Assembly (NCBI GenBank): GCA_947450405.1
Contig: CANFVI010000117.1
Span: forward strand, 1-5,365
Length of the DNA stretch: 5,365 bases
Origin: Flavobacteriales bacterium
GTDB taxonomy: Bacteria > Bacteroidota > Bacteroidia > NS11-12g > UBA955
Reading direction: 5' to 3'
Positions 1 to 5,091 of the stretch are shown in pieces. Positions within the stretch are counted from its first letter, which is position 1, and every line of letters begins with the position of its first letter. Position numbers and translations under genes: made by a program. Under the pieces are notes generated by a model that did no database searches, was not told the origin of the DNA, and worked only from the letters and a program-made list of their open reading frames with translations.

Positions 1-624
1 AGCATCTCTAAAGACTTGGATAACAGATTTAACAACGTTATATTTTGCACCGGCTTCGGCCTTAATTGCAAATTGAATATAATTGGTTTTGTCAAATTCC
101 ATGTTTTTCATCTTAGCCTCTTCCTCACGTGCTTTGTAATCGTTGTGCGCTTCAATACGGGTATTGTAAGCCCAGTTATACAATTCACTAGGGGAACCTC
201 CTTTTGTAGAATCCTTTGGAATGCCTTTTTGCAAATAAGCAGTTCTTTCGTTAGATTCGAGTTCCATAAATTGTGGAATTTCTCTAACGCTTATTCCAAA
301 AGAACCAATTCCTGCAAACTTCTTGCAATCTTCTTCCGACAACATAGGAACATTATATATTTTCAACATTTTTTTCAATACTTTAATTTTAACAGCATTG
401 TTGGTAATGTCAATAAATGTTCTTCCACTTGAATCAATGTTTACCAAAAATGTTTGCTTTGGTATTTGAATTTCAGTTGTAGAAGATGGTGGATCTACAA
501 TAACAGGTTCTGGCGACCTGAAACTAGAGGTTAACATGAAAAACGTTACCAATAGAAACGCCAAATCCACCATTGGAGTCATATCCAATGCAGGCGTTGA
601 GCGAGGCATTTTTACTTTTGGCAT
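1..624 (-). CDS. exbD: ExbD/TolR-family biopolymer transport protein (C-terminus cut by window edge)
   Basis: Open from an ATG at 624 to the window edge: 208 residues are visible and no stop is reached. ExbD/TolR proteins partner ExbB/TolQ in an inner-membrane proton channel that powers TonB- or Tol-type energy transduction to the outer membrane. The sequence shows a short basic cytoplasmic N-terminus, then one membrane segment at about residues 17-34 beginning MTPMVDLAFLLVTFFML. Asp20 sits where the family has its essential proton-carrying Asp. The remainder is a periplasmic domain ending near NVVKSVIQVFRDA, which resembles the conserved C-terminal helix of Bacteroidota ExbD. Probably only about 15-25 residues are missing. 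The protein is longer than E. coli ExbD (141 aa); the extra length lies in a charged region around residues 95-180. The start follows the stop of exbB by 47 bp with no clear Shine-Dalgarno. An internal Met6 could also serve as start, but Met1 gives the usual basic N-terminus. Which TonB or Tol partner it serves cannot be told here. Confidence 0.93.
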   Translation of the reverse strand, partial: MPKVKMPRSTPALDMTPMVDLAFLLVTFFMLTSSFRSPEPVIVDPPSSTTEIQIPKQTFLVNIDSSGRTFIDITNNAVKIKVLKKMLKIYNVPMLSEEDCKKFAGIGSFGISVREIPQFMELESNERTAYLQKGIPKDSTKGGSPSELYNWAYNTRIEAHNDYKAREEEAKMKNMEFDKTNYIQFAIKAEAGAKYNVVKSVIQVFRDA

Positions 625-671
625 AACGTTTTGTTATATTTAATACGCATTCAATTTAAAAAGTAAATGAA

Positions 672-1502
672 TTACGCGTGGGTTGATTGGAAATTTGAAA
701 CAATTGAATAACTAGCCTCATCCATTGCATGAGTCATGCTATCAATTCTATTCGAGAAATAGTTATAACTGATAATTGCTAAAGTAGAACCAATGATACC
801 GAATGCAGTGTTTACCAAGGCTTCAGAAATACCTGTTGCCAAAGCCGCTGTATCAGGAGCACCTGCGTTTGCCAATGCCGCGAACGCCTTGATCATACCC
901 AATACTGTTCCGATCAAACCTACCAATGTACCAATAGAAGCCATTGTAGATACAATAACTAAGTTTTTAGACATCATAGGCAATTCTAATCCTGTAGCTT
1001 CTTCTAATTCTTTTTCAATAGCTGCTTTCTTTTCATCACGACTCAAGTTGTCATTCCCTGTAACAGATTTGTAACGAACTAATCCGCTTTTTACAACGTT
1101 AGCCAAAGAACCTTGTTGAACATCACACGCTTTGATAGCACCGTCGAAATCACCTTTGGTTAACATTCCTTGCATACTTCTCACAAATTTTTCTGCATTG
1201 CCTTTACCGTTTGCAGCAGCCAAAGTAATAAAACGCTCCAAGCTAACCAAAATTACAGTAATGTTTACCGCAATAAGCAAAGGAACGATAAATCCTCCTT
1301 TGTGAATAATACCCAAAATATTCTTTGGATGTCCTTTTTCAACAATTTCCTCAGGTTTTAATCCCGCACCTTCAAAGTTTGCAGGGTCTCCCATAACCAA
1401 ATTGTAAATTAATACTCCTGTAAGTAAGGCAAACAATAATGCTGCCCCAGCGAAATAAGCTTTGAAAACGCTGTTTCCTGATTGTTTTGTGTTATTGCTC
1501 AT
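672..1502 (-). CDS. exbB: MotA/TolQ/ExbB-family proton channel protein
   Basis: 276 residues. It should form the multimeric inner-membrane scaffold and channel that, with ExbD, converts proton motive force into work on TonB- or Tol-type partners. Four hydrophobic segments are visible: about 13-37, 69-92, 180-205 and 225-248. The last three match the canonical three spans of ExbB/TolQ; the first is an additional N-terminal span. The family signature is clear in GTLVGLIGTVLGMIKAF (191-207) and in ISEALVNTAFG (225-235). A cytoplasmic domain (about 93-179) lies between spans 2 and 3, as expected. It starts at ATG 1502 with an AT-rich leader and no Shine-Dalgarno, normal for Bacteroidota. It lies 47 bp upstream of exbD in the same direction with no terminator between them, so co-transcription is likely. 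It is separated from the sigma-factor operon upstream by a terminator. ExbB is chosen over TolQ or MotA because of the ExbD partner and overall length, but the energised partner (TonB, gliding machinery or other) is unknown. Confidence 0.95.
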   Translation of the reverse strand: MSNNTKQSGNSVFKAYFAGAALLFALLTGVLIYNLVMGDPANFEGAGLKPEEIVEKGHPKNILGIIHKGGFIVPLLIAVNITVILVSLERFITLAAANGKGNAEKFVRSMQGMLTKGDFDGAIKACDVQQGSLANVVKSGLVRYKSVTGNDNLSRDEKKAAIEKELEEATGLELPMMSKNLVIVSTMASIGTLVGLIGTVLGMIKAFAALANAGAPDTAALATGISEALVNTAFGIIGSTLAIISYNYFSNRIDSMTHAMDEASYSIVSNFQSTHA

Positions 1503-1545
1503 AATAAAATGTTTCTTTGTTTATAAATATGTCTAAAAAATATTG

Positions 1546-1577
1546 CAATAATACGGCCCTATTCCATCAATTGCAAG
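1546..1577 (-). promoter_or_regulatory. Candidate proximal promoter for exbBD
   Basis: On the minus strand, CTTG (1577-1574) is followed after 20 bp by TATTATTG (1553-1546). The Bacteroidota housekeeping consensus is TTTG, about 19 bp, then TAnnTTTG, so each box has one mismatch. Transcription would start near 1540, giving a leader of about 40 nt to the exbB ATG, which is a plausible distance. The sequence is AT-rich and chance matches are likely. Confidence 0.3.
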
Positions 1578-1699
1578 TGCCCGCATTAATTCAACTTCAA
1601 TAAATAAAACTTAAAATACCTACCTTTATTCTATTAACCCTAAGTTTATGTCGCAAATTCTTTGAAAATCAACCATTTTTATTAAAATCAAAGCGATTA

Positions 1700-1730
1700 C
1701 AAACATATTAACAATTTATAAGTAATTAAA
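1700..1730 (-). promoter_or_regulatory. Candidate distal promoter for exbBD
   Basis: On the minus strand, TTTA (1730-1727), a 19-bp spacer and TATGTTTG (1707-1700). The -7 box matches the Bacteroidota consensus TAnnTTTG perfectly, the -33 box has one mismatch, and the spacing is ideal. It sits just downstream of the preceding terminator, as expected for a new transcription unit. It implies a leader of about 190 nt before exbB, which is long, so it may act together with or instead of the proximal candidate. Confidence 0.35.
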
Positions 1731-1750
1731 TACCAATGTGCTATTTAACA

Positions 1751-1782
1751 AAAAAAGACGCCAACCACAGCGTCATTTTTTT
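1751..1782 (-). terminator. Intrinsic terminator of the sigma-factor operon
   Basis: A perfect 5-bp GC-rich stem, GACGC (1757-1761) and GCGTC (1770-1774), closes an 8-nt loop and is flanked by an A tract (1751-1756) and a T tract (1776-1782). Read on the minus strand the stem is followed by a run of U. It lies 57 bp past the stop of the last operon gene at 1840. The A/T symmetry means it could work in both directions. Confidence 0.8.
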
Positions 1783-1839
1783 GTCATTGATCGTTCGCTT
1801 TGAAAGACAACGATGTTTGATTGGATATTAATTTAACAA

Positions 1840-2340
1840 TTACTTAATATTCGGTTCACTTTCAACTTTGGGTTTAGGCTTCACCCTCTTCACCTTCATT
1901 TTGTCGGCTTTTTCAATTAATTTCAATCTTATTTCTCTTTCCGCTTTTGAAATTAAAACAATTTTTGTCATTGGTATCACCAACTTTAATTTTTCACATG
2001 TCTCTTTAAATAAGTCAATTTCTTTCTGCTGAAGTGCAATTGCGTCATTATAATATTCCAGAGCTTCGGCTTCTGTTAATGATTCAACTGTGGTCTTTTT
2101 CCATTTGTTTCTAAAAACCTTCTTAGCCTTTTTCAACTCACTCACATACAAATCGTAAACTGGAAAAAAATCTTTTGACTCAATAGAACTAAGCTTTAAC
2201 TTTTCAACAAACAAAGCTTCTCTATACTCTTTCAAAGCATCAATTTGAGCTTCTCTCGCTGAGTCTAATGTTTGAGCTTGGATATGACAATGTATAAACA
2301 AAACAAAAATGTATACGAAGAATTTTAATGTTGTTTTCAT
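1840..2340 (-). CDS. Exported Spy/CpxP-like protein, putative 'sensor of ECF-type sigma factor'
   Basis: 166 residues. Residues 1-22 form a signal peptide (KxxxK-like basic start, hydrophobic core FFVYIFVLFI) with probable cleavage after IQA, before QTLD; the A|Q junction is typical of Bacteroidota. Cys18 is not in a good lipobox, so a soluble periplasmic protein is favoured. The mature protein is helical and charged. FVEKLKLSSIESKDFFPVY (44-62) matches the 'F-x-x-EKLxLTxxExxxFxPVY' pattern of Spy/CpxP-like proteins, and a second helix around VIPMTKIVLISKAEREIRLK (121-140) resembles their 'kALxLxxAEReF' segment. The C-terminus is a basic Lys/Pro tail (KVKRVKPKPK, 149-158). Proteins of this kind often follow ECF sigma genes in flavobacteria and are annotated as sensors of ECF sigma factors. 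Spy/CpxP relatives bind misfolded proteins or metals, but neither activity can be shown here. The start lies 2 bp after the stop of the preceding gene, so the two are probably translationally coupled. The direct evidence is motif resemblance and gene position. Confidence 0.8.
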   Translation of the reverse strand: MKTTLKFFVYIFVLFIHCHIQAQTLDSAREAQIDALKEYREALFVEKLKLSSIESKDFFPVYDLYVSELKKAKKVFRNKWKKTTVESLTEAEALEYYNDAIALQQKEIDLFKETCEKLKLVIPMTKIVLISKAEREIRLKLIEKADKMKVKRVKPKPKVESEPNIK

Positions 2341-2342
2341 AT

Positions 2343-4019
2343 TTATATTCCTAAATCTTCAAAAAAACCATCTTCTAATTCCAATGTTGTAAGTCCATTG
2401 CTTTCTAAAACTACCGCACTTATTTTAGACTGATCTGATAAATTTACAAACTTGAAATTATTTTCTGAGATAGAAGGATTTTCTACTTCTTCTAAAATTT
2501 CATTTGCAATAAAATCTGCAGGCGCCAACGATAAAGTTTTATCTATTTGATTAGACTGAAGTGACGAATTTACTTGGCTTACAATTGGGGCAATTTTGCT
2601 GTCTATAAATTCATCAATTGCAATTGGTTTTTGAATGCTGTTCCATATAAACCAAGCCGAAGCTACAGCCATCAAAGAAGCAACAATACCAAATACACTT
2701 GACCACGGTATCATTTCCATTATTGATATTTTAGCCTCAATTACGGTTTCATAATTTGATGCAACAGGTTCTTCATTCACTTTAGTCTCTGAACCGTTTT
2801 TGACATTCACAACTGGCTCAGCAGTTCTTGGTTTAGACCCCTCAATTTCTTTTGATAGTTGATCATGCAAAAAATCAAGCTCTGCGTCTGTGTATTCTCT
2901 CTCTGGATCAATTGCAATGTCATTAGTGCTAAATTCTACAAATGTAATTGCAGGTGCTTCAGATTTATTATTTATTGCAACCTTGTGATCTGGTTGATTT
3001 GTTTCAAGTTGTTGCGACATTTGCTCATGCAAACTATCTAATTCAGCATCGCTAAATGAATATTCAATCGCCTGGTTATTCTCTGAGAATGAAGGAATTT
3101 CAATTGTCAAATCTGAAATGTCATTTGATACCTCAGAAATAACTTCACTTATTATTGGTGCAACTTCAATTGATTCAGCTTCATTTAATATTGATGCAAC
3201 TTCTATCGATTCAATTTCGCTTACAATTGGTGCAACTTCGATTGATTCAACTTCATTTACTATTGGCTCAACTTCATTTATTGCTGGAATTTCGGGAGTA
3301 AAAGAAAAACTAAAAACTGCTTCTTCAGCTTGATTGTCATCAACAACTACCACTGAAGATATATCATTAGCAATCAAATCAGCGTCATTTACAACTGATA
3401 ATATATCATTTTCTGATAATTCGTTATTAATTACAACCAACGATGTATTATCAATTTCTATTGGAGATTCTTCACTTGCAATGAAATCTATTTCACTAAC
3501 TACAGGTGAAATTTCAGGTTTATCTTTTTGTAAAAAATGTTGATCGATATCAAACATCGAATCGCCATTTATGGTGATGTCAGACATCTCTTGTCCCTCA
3601 GAATCTAAAACCAAGCCTTCTAATTCATCATCTGAATTAAAGTTGTGCCAATAAGGATTTGGATTTGCTGCCAATTGAATTGGTTCAATATGTATTTGTC
3701 CAATCTCGTCATCTTTTACCAAGTTATTTGACGGATCGATGATTTGATTGGTAACAATATTGGCATCAGCAGTTGTTTCTTCATCCTGTTTTTGAATTGA
3801 TTCAACTGCAACATTCTTTTCCGCAGATAAAGGAAAACCAAATTCAACTGTTAACTGAATCGGTTTCTGATTTTTATTAAACTCAATTTGGGGTATTTTT
3901 GTTTCTACAACATTTTTCACTTCAATTCCAACACGGTTTTGAATGTTGTTCGACAATCCTTGAAAATAATTTGAGTTCGGATTGAATGGTTGGTTGATTT
4001 TTTTCGATTGAAAATCCAT
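2343..4019 (-). CDS. Large acidic single-span membrane protein, putative regulator/anti-sigma partner of the ECF sigma factor
   Basis: 558 residues; I do not recognise a named family over its full length. The N-terminus FNPNSNYFQGLSNNIQNRV (12-30) matches the 'F-x-P-x-x-YFxxLxxxIxxRV' motif common in Bacteroidota proteins encoded just after ECF sigma genes. One membrane segment lies at about 437-460 (IPWSSVFGIVASLMAVASAWFIW). There is no signal peptide, so the long N-terminal part is probably cytoplasmic and the last 98 residues periplasmic (inference). The soluble part is strongly acidic: residues 168-345 contain no Lys or Arg, and no Cys was seen anywhere. It holds three 12-residue repeats (254-289) and a duplicated unit of about 54 residues carrying SDAELDSLHEQ (323-333) and TDAELDFLHDQ (377-387). 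The gene lies 12 bp after the sigma gene and 2 bp before the Spy/CpxP-like gene. Its position suggests that it controls the sigma factor, but no canonical anti-sigma domain (zinc-binding or FecR-like) is visible. It could instead be a structural envelope protein. Confidence 0.85.
   Translation of the reverse strand: MDFQSKKINQPFNPNSNYFQGLSNNIQNRVGIEVKNVVETKIPQIEFNKNQKPIQLTVEFGFPLSAEKNVAVESIQKQDEETTADANIVTNQIIDPSNNLVKDDEIGQIHIEPIQLAANPNPYWHNFNSDDELEGLVLDSEGQEMSDITINGDSMFDIDQHFLQKDKPEISPVVSEIDFIASEESPIEIDNTSLVVINNELSENDILSVVNDADLIANDISSVVVVDDNQAEEAVFSFSFTPEIPAINEVEPIVNEVESIEVAPIVSEIESIEVASILNEAESIEVAPIISEVISEVSNDISDLTIEIPSFSENNQAIEYSFSDAELDSLHEQMSQQLETNQPDHKVAINNKSEAPAITFVEFSTNDIAIDPEREYTDAELDFLHDQLSKEIEGSKPRTAEPVVNVKNGSETKVNEEPVASNYETVIEAKISIMEMIPWSSVFGIVASLMAVASAWFIWNSIQKPIAIDEFIDSKIAPIVSQVNSSLQSNQIDKTLSLAPADFIANEILEEVENPSISENNFKFVNLSDQSKISAVVLESNGLTTLELEDGFFEDLGI
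2349..2352 (-). promoter_or_regulatory. Ribosome binding site inside the end of the upstream gene
   Basis: AGGA on the minus strand, 8 bp before the ATG at 2340. It overlaps the last codons of the 558-residue gene. This supports the chosen start of the Spy/CpxP-like gene and suggests coupled translation. Confidence 0.5.
2841..3062 (-). repeat. Tandem duplication of about 54 residues ([ST]DAELDxLHxQ unit) within the large acidic protein
   Basis: Residues 320-339 (YSFSDAELDSLHEQMSQQLE) and 376-393 (YTDAELDFLHDQLSKEIE) are near-copies 54 residues apart. The flanks also align: IEIPSFSENNQAIE before the first copy with ITFVEFSTNDIAID before the second, and a following Lys/Asn-containing linker ending in 'NKSE' or 'NGSE'. 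A weaker third match, SDDELEGL, occurs at residues 129-136. The conserved part looks like a short amphipathic acidic helix. Confidence 0.75.
3153..3260 (-). repeat. Three 36-bp repeats encoding 12-residue units ESIEVAPI/V
   Basis: Residues 254-289 read as three units: VNEVESIEVAPI, VSEIESIEVASI and LNEAESIEVAPI. A partial unit lies on either side (AINEVEPI before; ISEVISEV after). At DNA level the GCAACTTC core recurs at 3160, 3196 and 3232 on the plus strand, exactly 36 bp apart, so expansion by slippage or unequal crossover is likely. The units alternate acidic and hydrophobic residues. Confidence 0.85.
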
Positions 4020-4024
4020 AATTA

Positions 4025-4030
4025 CCTTCT
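4025..4030 (-). promoter_or_regulatory. Shine-Dalgarno-like site for the large membrane protein gene
   Basis: AGAAGG on the minus strand, 5 bp before the ATG at 4019 and just after the sigma-gene stop. It is one of the few purine-rich start sites in the window and fixes the start of the 558-residue protein. Confidence 0.55.
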
Positions 4031-4031
4031 A

Positions 4032-4637
4032 TTATCCTAAAACTTTAATATAAATTTCCAACTTTTTTACCGCATGCTGATAAGTTGCCACAATACTAGA
4101 TTCTGTAGTTTGGGTTAATTCAGCAATTTCATCAAATGATAAACCATCGAAATAATTCAATGTGAAAACCAATTTTTGTTTATAGGTTAAATAGCACATT
4201 GCTTTCTGAAATTTCAATTCGTCAGAACTGTTCGAAAGAAATTCATCTATATTTAAAAAGTCAGCAAATTCTGGTTGCGCTTCATCAAAATCAATTTGAG
4301 GGAATTTTTTTCTTAGGTACCCAATTGTTTCATTTGAAGAAATTCGATAAAGATCTGCCTTTAAATTCTCAGATCTAAACGAATTTAATCCTTCCCAAAT
4401 TTTCACAAATACATTTTGAATTATTTCGTCAGCAGAGTTATGACAAACTACCATTGAACGAACATGGTTATACAAAGGTATTTGGAATCGGCGTATTAAC
4501 TCTCTGAATGCAGATTCAATGTGCTCCGCTTTTGAGAAGTATGTTATAAGTTGAAAATCGTCAAGTCGCTGGAAGTTGATTGAAACTTCAGCTTTCTGCA
4601 TTTTTTCTTCTTTTACTTTGAGTTTGGTAAGATTCAT
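4032..4637 (-). CDS. ECF-type RNA polymerase sigma factor (sigma-70 family)
   Basis: 201 residues. It directs RNA polymerase to a dedicated promoter set. The sigma-2 domain spans about residues 44-112, with the region 2.2 core SADEIIQNVFVKIWEGLNSF (68-87) corresponding to the usual 'DAEDIvQevFlkiW'. The sigma-4 domain spans about 141-196: LTYKQKLVFTLNYFDGLSF is followed by the helix-turn-helix DEIAELTQTTESSIVATYQHA (169-189) and KKLEIYI. The linker of about 30 residues is rich in Asp, Glu and Phe. There are no sigma-1.1 or sigma-3 domains, as expected for ECF factors. Met1 gives the longest form. Met13 (codon at 4601-4599) follows a purine-rich stretch (AAGAAGAAAAA) and may be the true start, since residues 1-12 are Lys-rich and look dispensable. 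It is the first gene of a three-gene operon with a membrane protein and a Spy/CpxP-like protein, which suggests envelope-stress control and possibly autoregulation. Target genes are unknown. Confidence 0.94.
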   Translation of the reverse strand: MNLTKLKVKEEKMQKAEVSINFQRLDDFQLITYFSKAEHIESAFRELIRRFQIPLYNHVRSMVVCHNSADEIIQNVFVKIWEGLNSFRSENLKADLYRISSNETIGYLRKKFPQIDFDEAQPEFADFLNIDEFLSNSSDELKFQKAMCYLTYKQKLVFTLNYFDGLSFDEIAELTQTTESSIVATYQHAVKKLEIYIKVLG

Positions 4638-4700
4638 GATTGTGTGGTTGATACTGCGAAGATGTAGGCATTTTCATTTAAATGTAACATTTGCCAATTG

Positions 4701-4731
4701 AAAGTTTAAGACATTGAATGTGAATAGCAAA
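4701..4731 (-). promoter_or_regulatory. Weak candidate promoter for the sigma-factor operon
   Basis: On the minus strand, TTTG (4731-4728), a 19-bp spacer and TAAACTTT (4708-4701). The -33 box and the spacing fit the Bacteroidota housekeeping pattern, but the -7 box has two mismatches to TAnnTTTG. Transcription would start about 57 nt before the first ATG. If the operon is autoregulated by its own ECF factor, the real promoter need not match this consensus. Confidence 0.25.
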
Positions 4732-4813
4732 AAAAGTGTACATTTTTGTATACTCGCAAATATTAAGTTATTGTTATGCTATTGTTTGTGTTTATAGCCA
4801 TTTCATGAAGCAA

Positions 4814-4856
4814 GGCTGCACCTGTTGACGCTTCGCTGTTTACGGCTGCGCCTGTT
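4814..4856. repeat. 13-bp direct repeat GGCTGC[A/G]CCTGTT
   Basis: GGCTGCACCTGTT at 4814-4826 and GGCTGCGCCTGTT at 4844-4856, 30 bp apart with one difference, form a GC-rich island in AT-rich sequence. GAAGC (4807-4811) and GCTTC (4830-4834) could also pair around the first copy. The origin is unknown; it looks like an intergenic repeat rather than coding sequence. Confidence 0.6.
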
Positions 4857-4893
4857 TAATTTTAGCAATCAACTAAAAAAAACCGTCTAATCT

Positions 4894-4911
4894 TCCCGAA
4901 AGCTTTCGGGA
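4894..4911. repeat. Perfect 18-bp palindrome TCCCGAAAGCTTTCGGGA
   Basis: The sequence is its own reverse complement over all 18 bases and includes a HindIII-type AAGCTT centre. It has no poly-U tail on either side, so it is not a typical terminator. A dyad protein-binding site or a dispersed palindromic repeat are both possible. Confidence 0.75.
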
Positions 4912-4916
4912 TAACC

Positions 4917-4942
4917 CTTCTAATCCAAATGGGGTTTAGAAG
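4917..4942. repeat. Imperfect hairpin CTTCTAA/TTAGAAG
   Basis: CTTCTAA (4917-4923) pairs with TTAGAAG (4936-4942), and CC/GG pairing is possible inside the 12-nt loop. An alternative fold pairs AACCC (4913-4917) with GGGTT (4932-4936). It lies 5 bp from the 18-bp palindrome, and a copy of its right arm recurs at 4961-4969. Confidence 0.5.
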
Positions 4943-4980
4943 AGCTAGCGCTCGATTAATGTTTAGAAGCATTGCCATGC

Positions 4981-5011
4981 GTTTAGTTTTCGGCACTCGC
5001 CCAAACTAAAC
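4981..5011. repeat. Long hairpin GTTTAGTTT/AAACTAAAC with inner GGC/GCC
   Basis: GTTTAGTTT (4981-4989) is the exact complement of AAACTAAAC (5003-5011). Inside, GGC (4992-4994) can pair with GCC (4999-5001) across a 4-nt ACTC loop, separated by a small asymmetric bulge. The total is 12 bp of stem with no adjacent T run. It stands 31 bp past the rplS terminator in gene direction. Confidence 0.6.
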
Positions 5012-5042
5012 TTTCATAAACCCTTATAAACTTTTATAAACA

Positions 5043-5072
5043 AAAAAAGACCTTCTCTCGAAGGTCTTTTTT
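5043..5072 (-). terminator. Strong intrinsic terminator after rplS
   Basis: GACCTTC (5049-5055) pairs perfectly with GAAGGTC (5060-5066) around a 4-nt loop. The stem is extended by six A (5043-5048) opposite six T (5067-5072). Read on the minus strand it is followed by a U run, and it begins 19 bp after the rplS stop. Its symmetry makes it potentially bidirectional. Confidence 0.9.
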
Positions 5073-5091
5073 AATATGATTTTCGTAAATA

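Larger units (their letters stand above)
1503..1839. other. Intergenic spacer between the sigma-factor operon and exbBD
   Basis: 337 bp with no supported gene on either strand. Reading in gene direction, it contains a small inverted repeat (ATCGTT 1790-1795 / AACGAT 1809-1814), then the intrinsic terminator at 1751-1782, then about 245 bp of very AT-rich sequence leading into exbB. Two promoter-like matches for exbB are listed separately. I see no tRNA, riboswitch or conserved RNA fold in it. Confidence 0.7.
4638..5091. other. Gene-free, repeat- and palindrome-rich spacer between rplS and the sigma-factor operon
   Basis: 454 bp without a credible ORF on either strand. In gene direction it contains the rplS terminator; three ATAAAC copies exactly 10 bp apart (5016, 5026, 5036); the hairpins at 4981-5011, 4917-4942 and 4894-4911; a duplicated 9-mer GTTTAGAAG (4934-4942, 4961-4969); and a 13-bp GC-rich direct repeat (4814-4856). 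It ends in an AT-rich leader with a 10-bp palindrome CATTTAAATG (4675-4684). The leader should carry the sigma-operon promoter. I recognise no tRNA or known RNA family. Confidence 0.7.

Noticed and set aside
16..432. 138-residue plus-strand ORF
   Set aside because: It lies wholly antisense to exbD, has an implausible Phe/Asn/Cys-rich composition and no recognisable domain.
793..1361. Plus-strand ORFs at 793-1074 and 1170-1361
   Set aside because: Both are antisense to the clearly coding exbB gene and are explained by its codon bias.
1790..1814. ATCGTT/AACGAT inverted repeat as a regulatory element
   Set aside because: Only a 6-bp stem with a 13-nt loop in AT-rich sequence just after a stop codon; easily due to chance.
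2281..2340. Lipoprotein signal in the Spy/CpxP-like protein (Cys18)
   Set aside because: The residues before Cys18 (FIH) do not fit a lipobox, whereas IQA|QT gives a good type I signal-peptidase site.
3153..3260. Possible CRISPR-like array
   Set aside because: The 36-bp periodicity is in frame inside a long ORF, has no distinct spacers, and encodes a coherent peptide repeat.
2859..3543. Plus-strand ORFs at 2859-3041, 3118-3333 and 3334-3543, including one with TSIDS-type repeats
   Set aside because: They are antisense shadows of the 558-residue gene; the apparent protein repeats merely mirror its 36-bp repeat.
4894..4911. The 18-bp palindrome as an intrinsic terminator
   Set aside because: There is no T run next to it on either strand, and a proper terminator for rplS already exists at 5043-5072.
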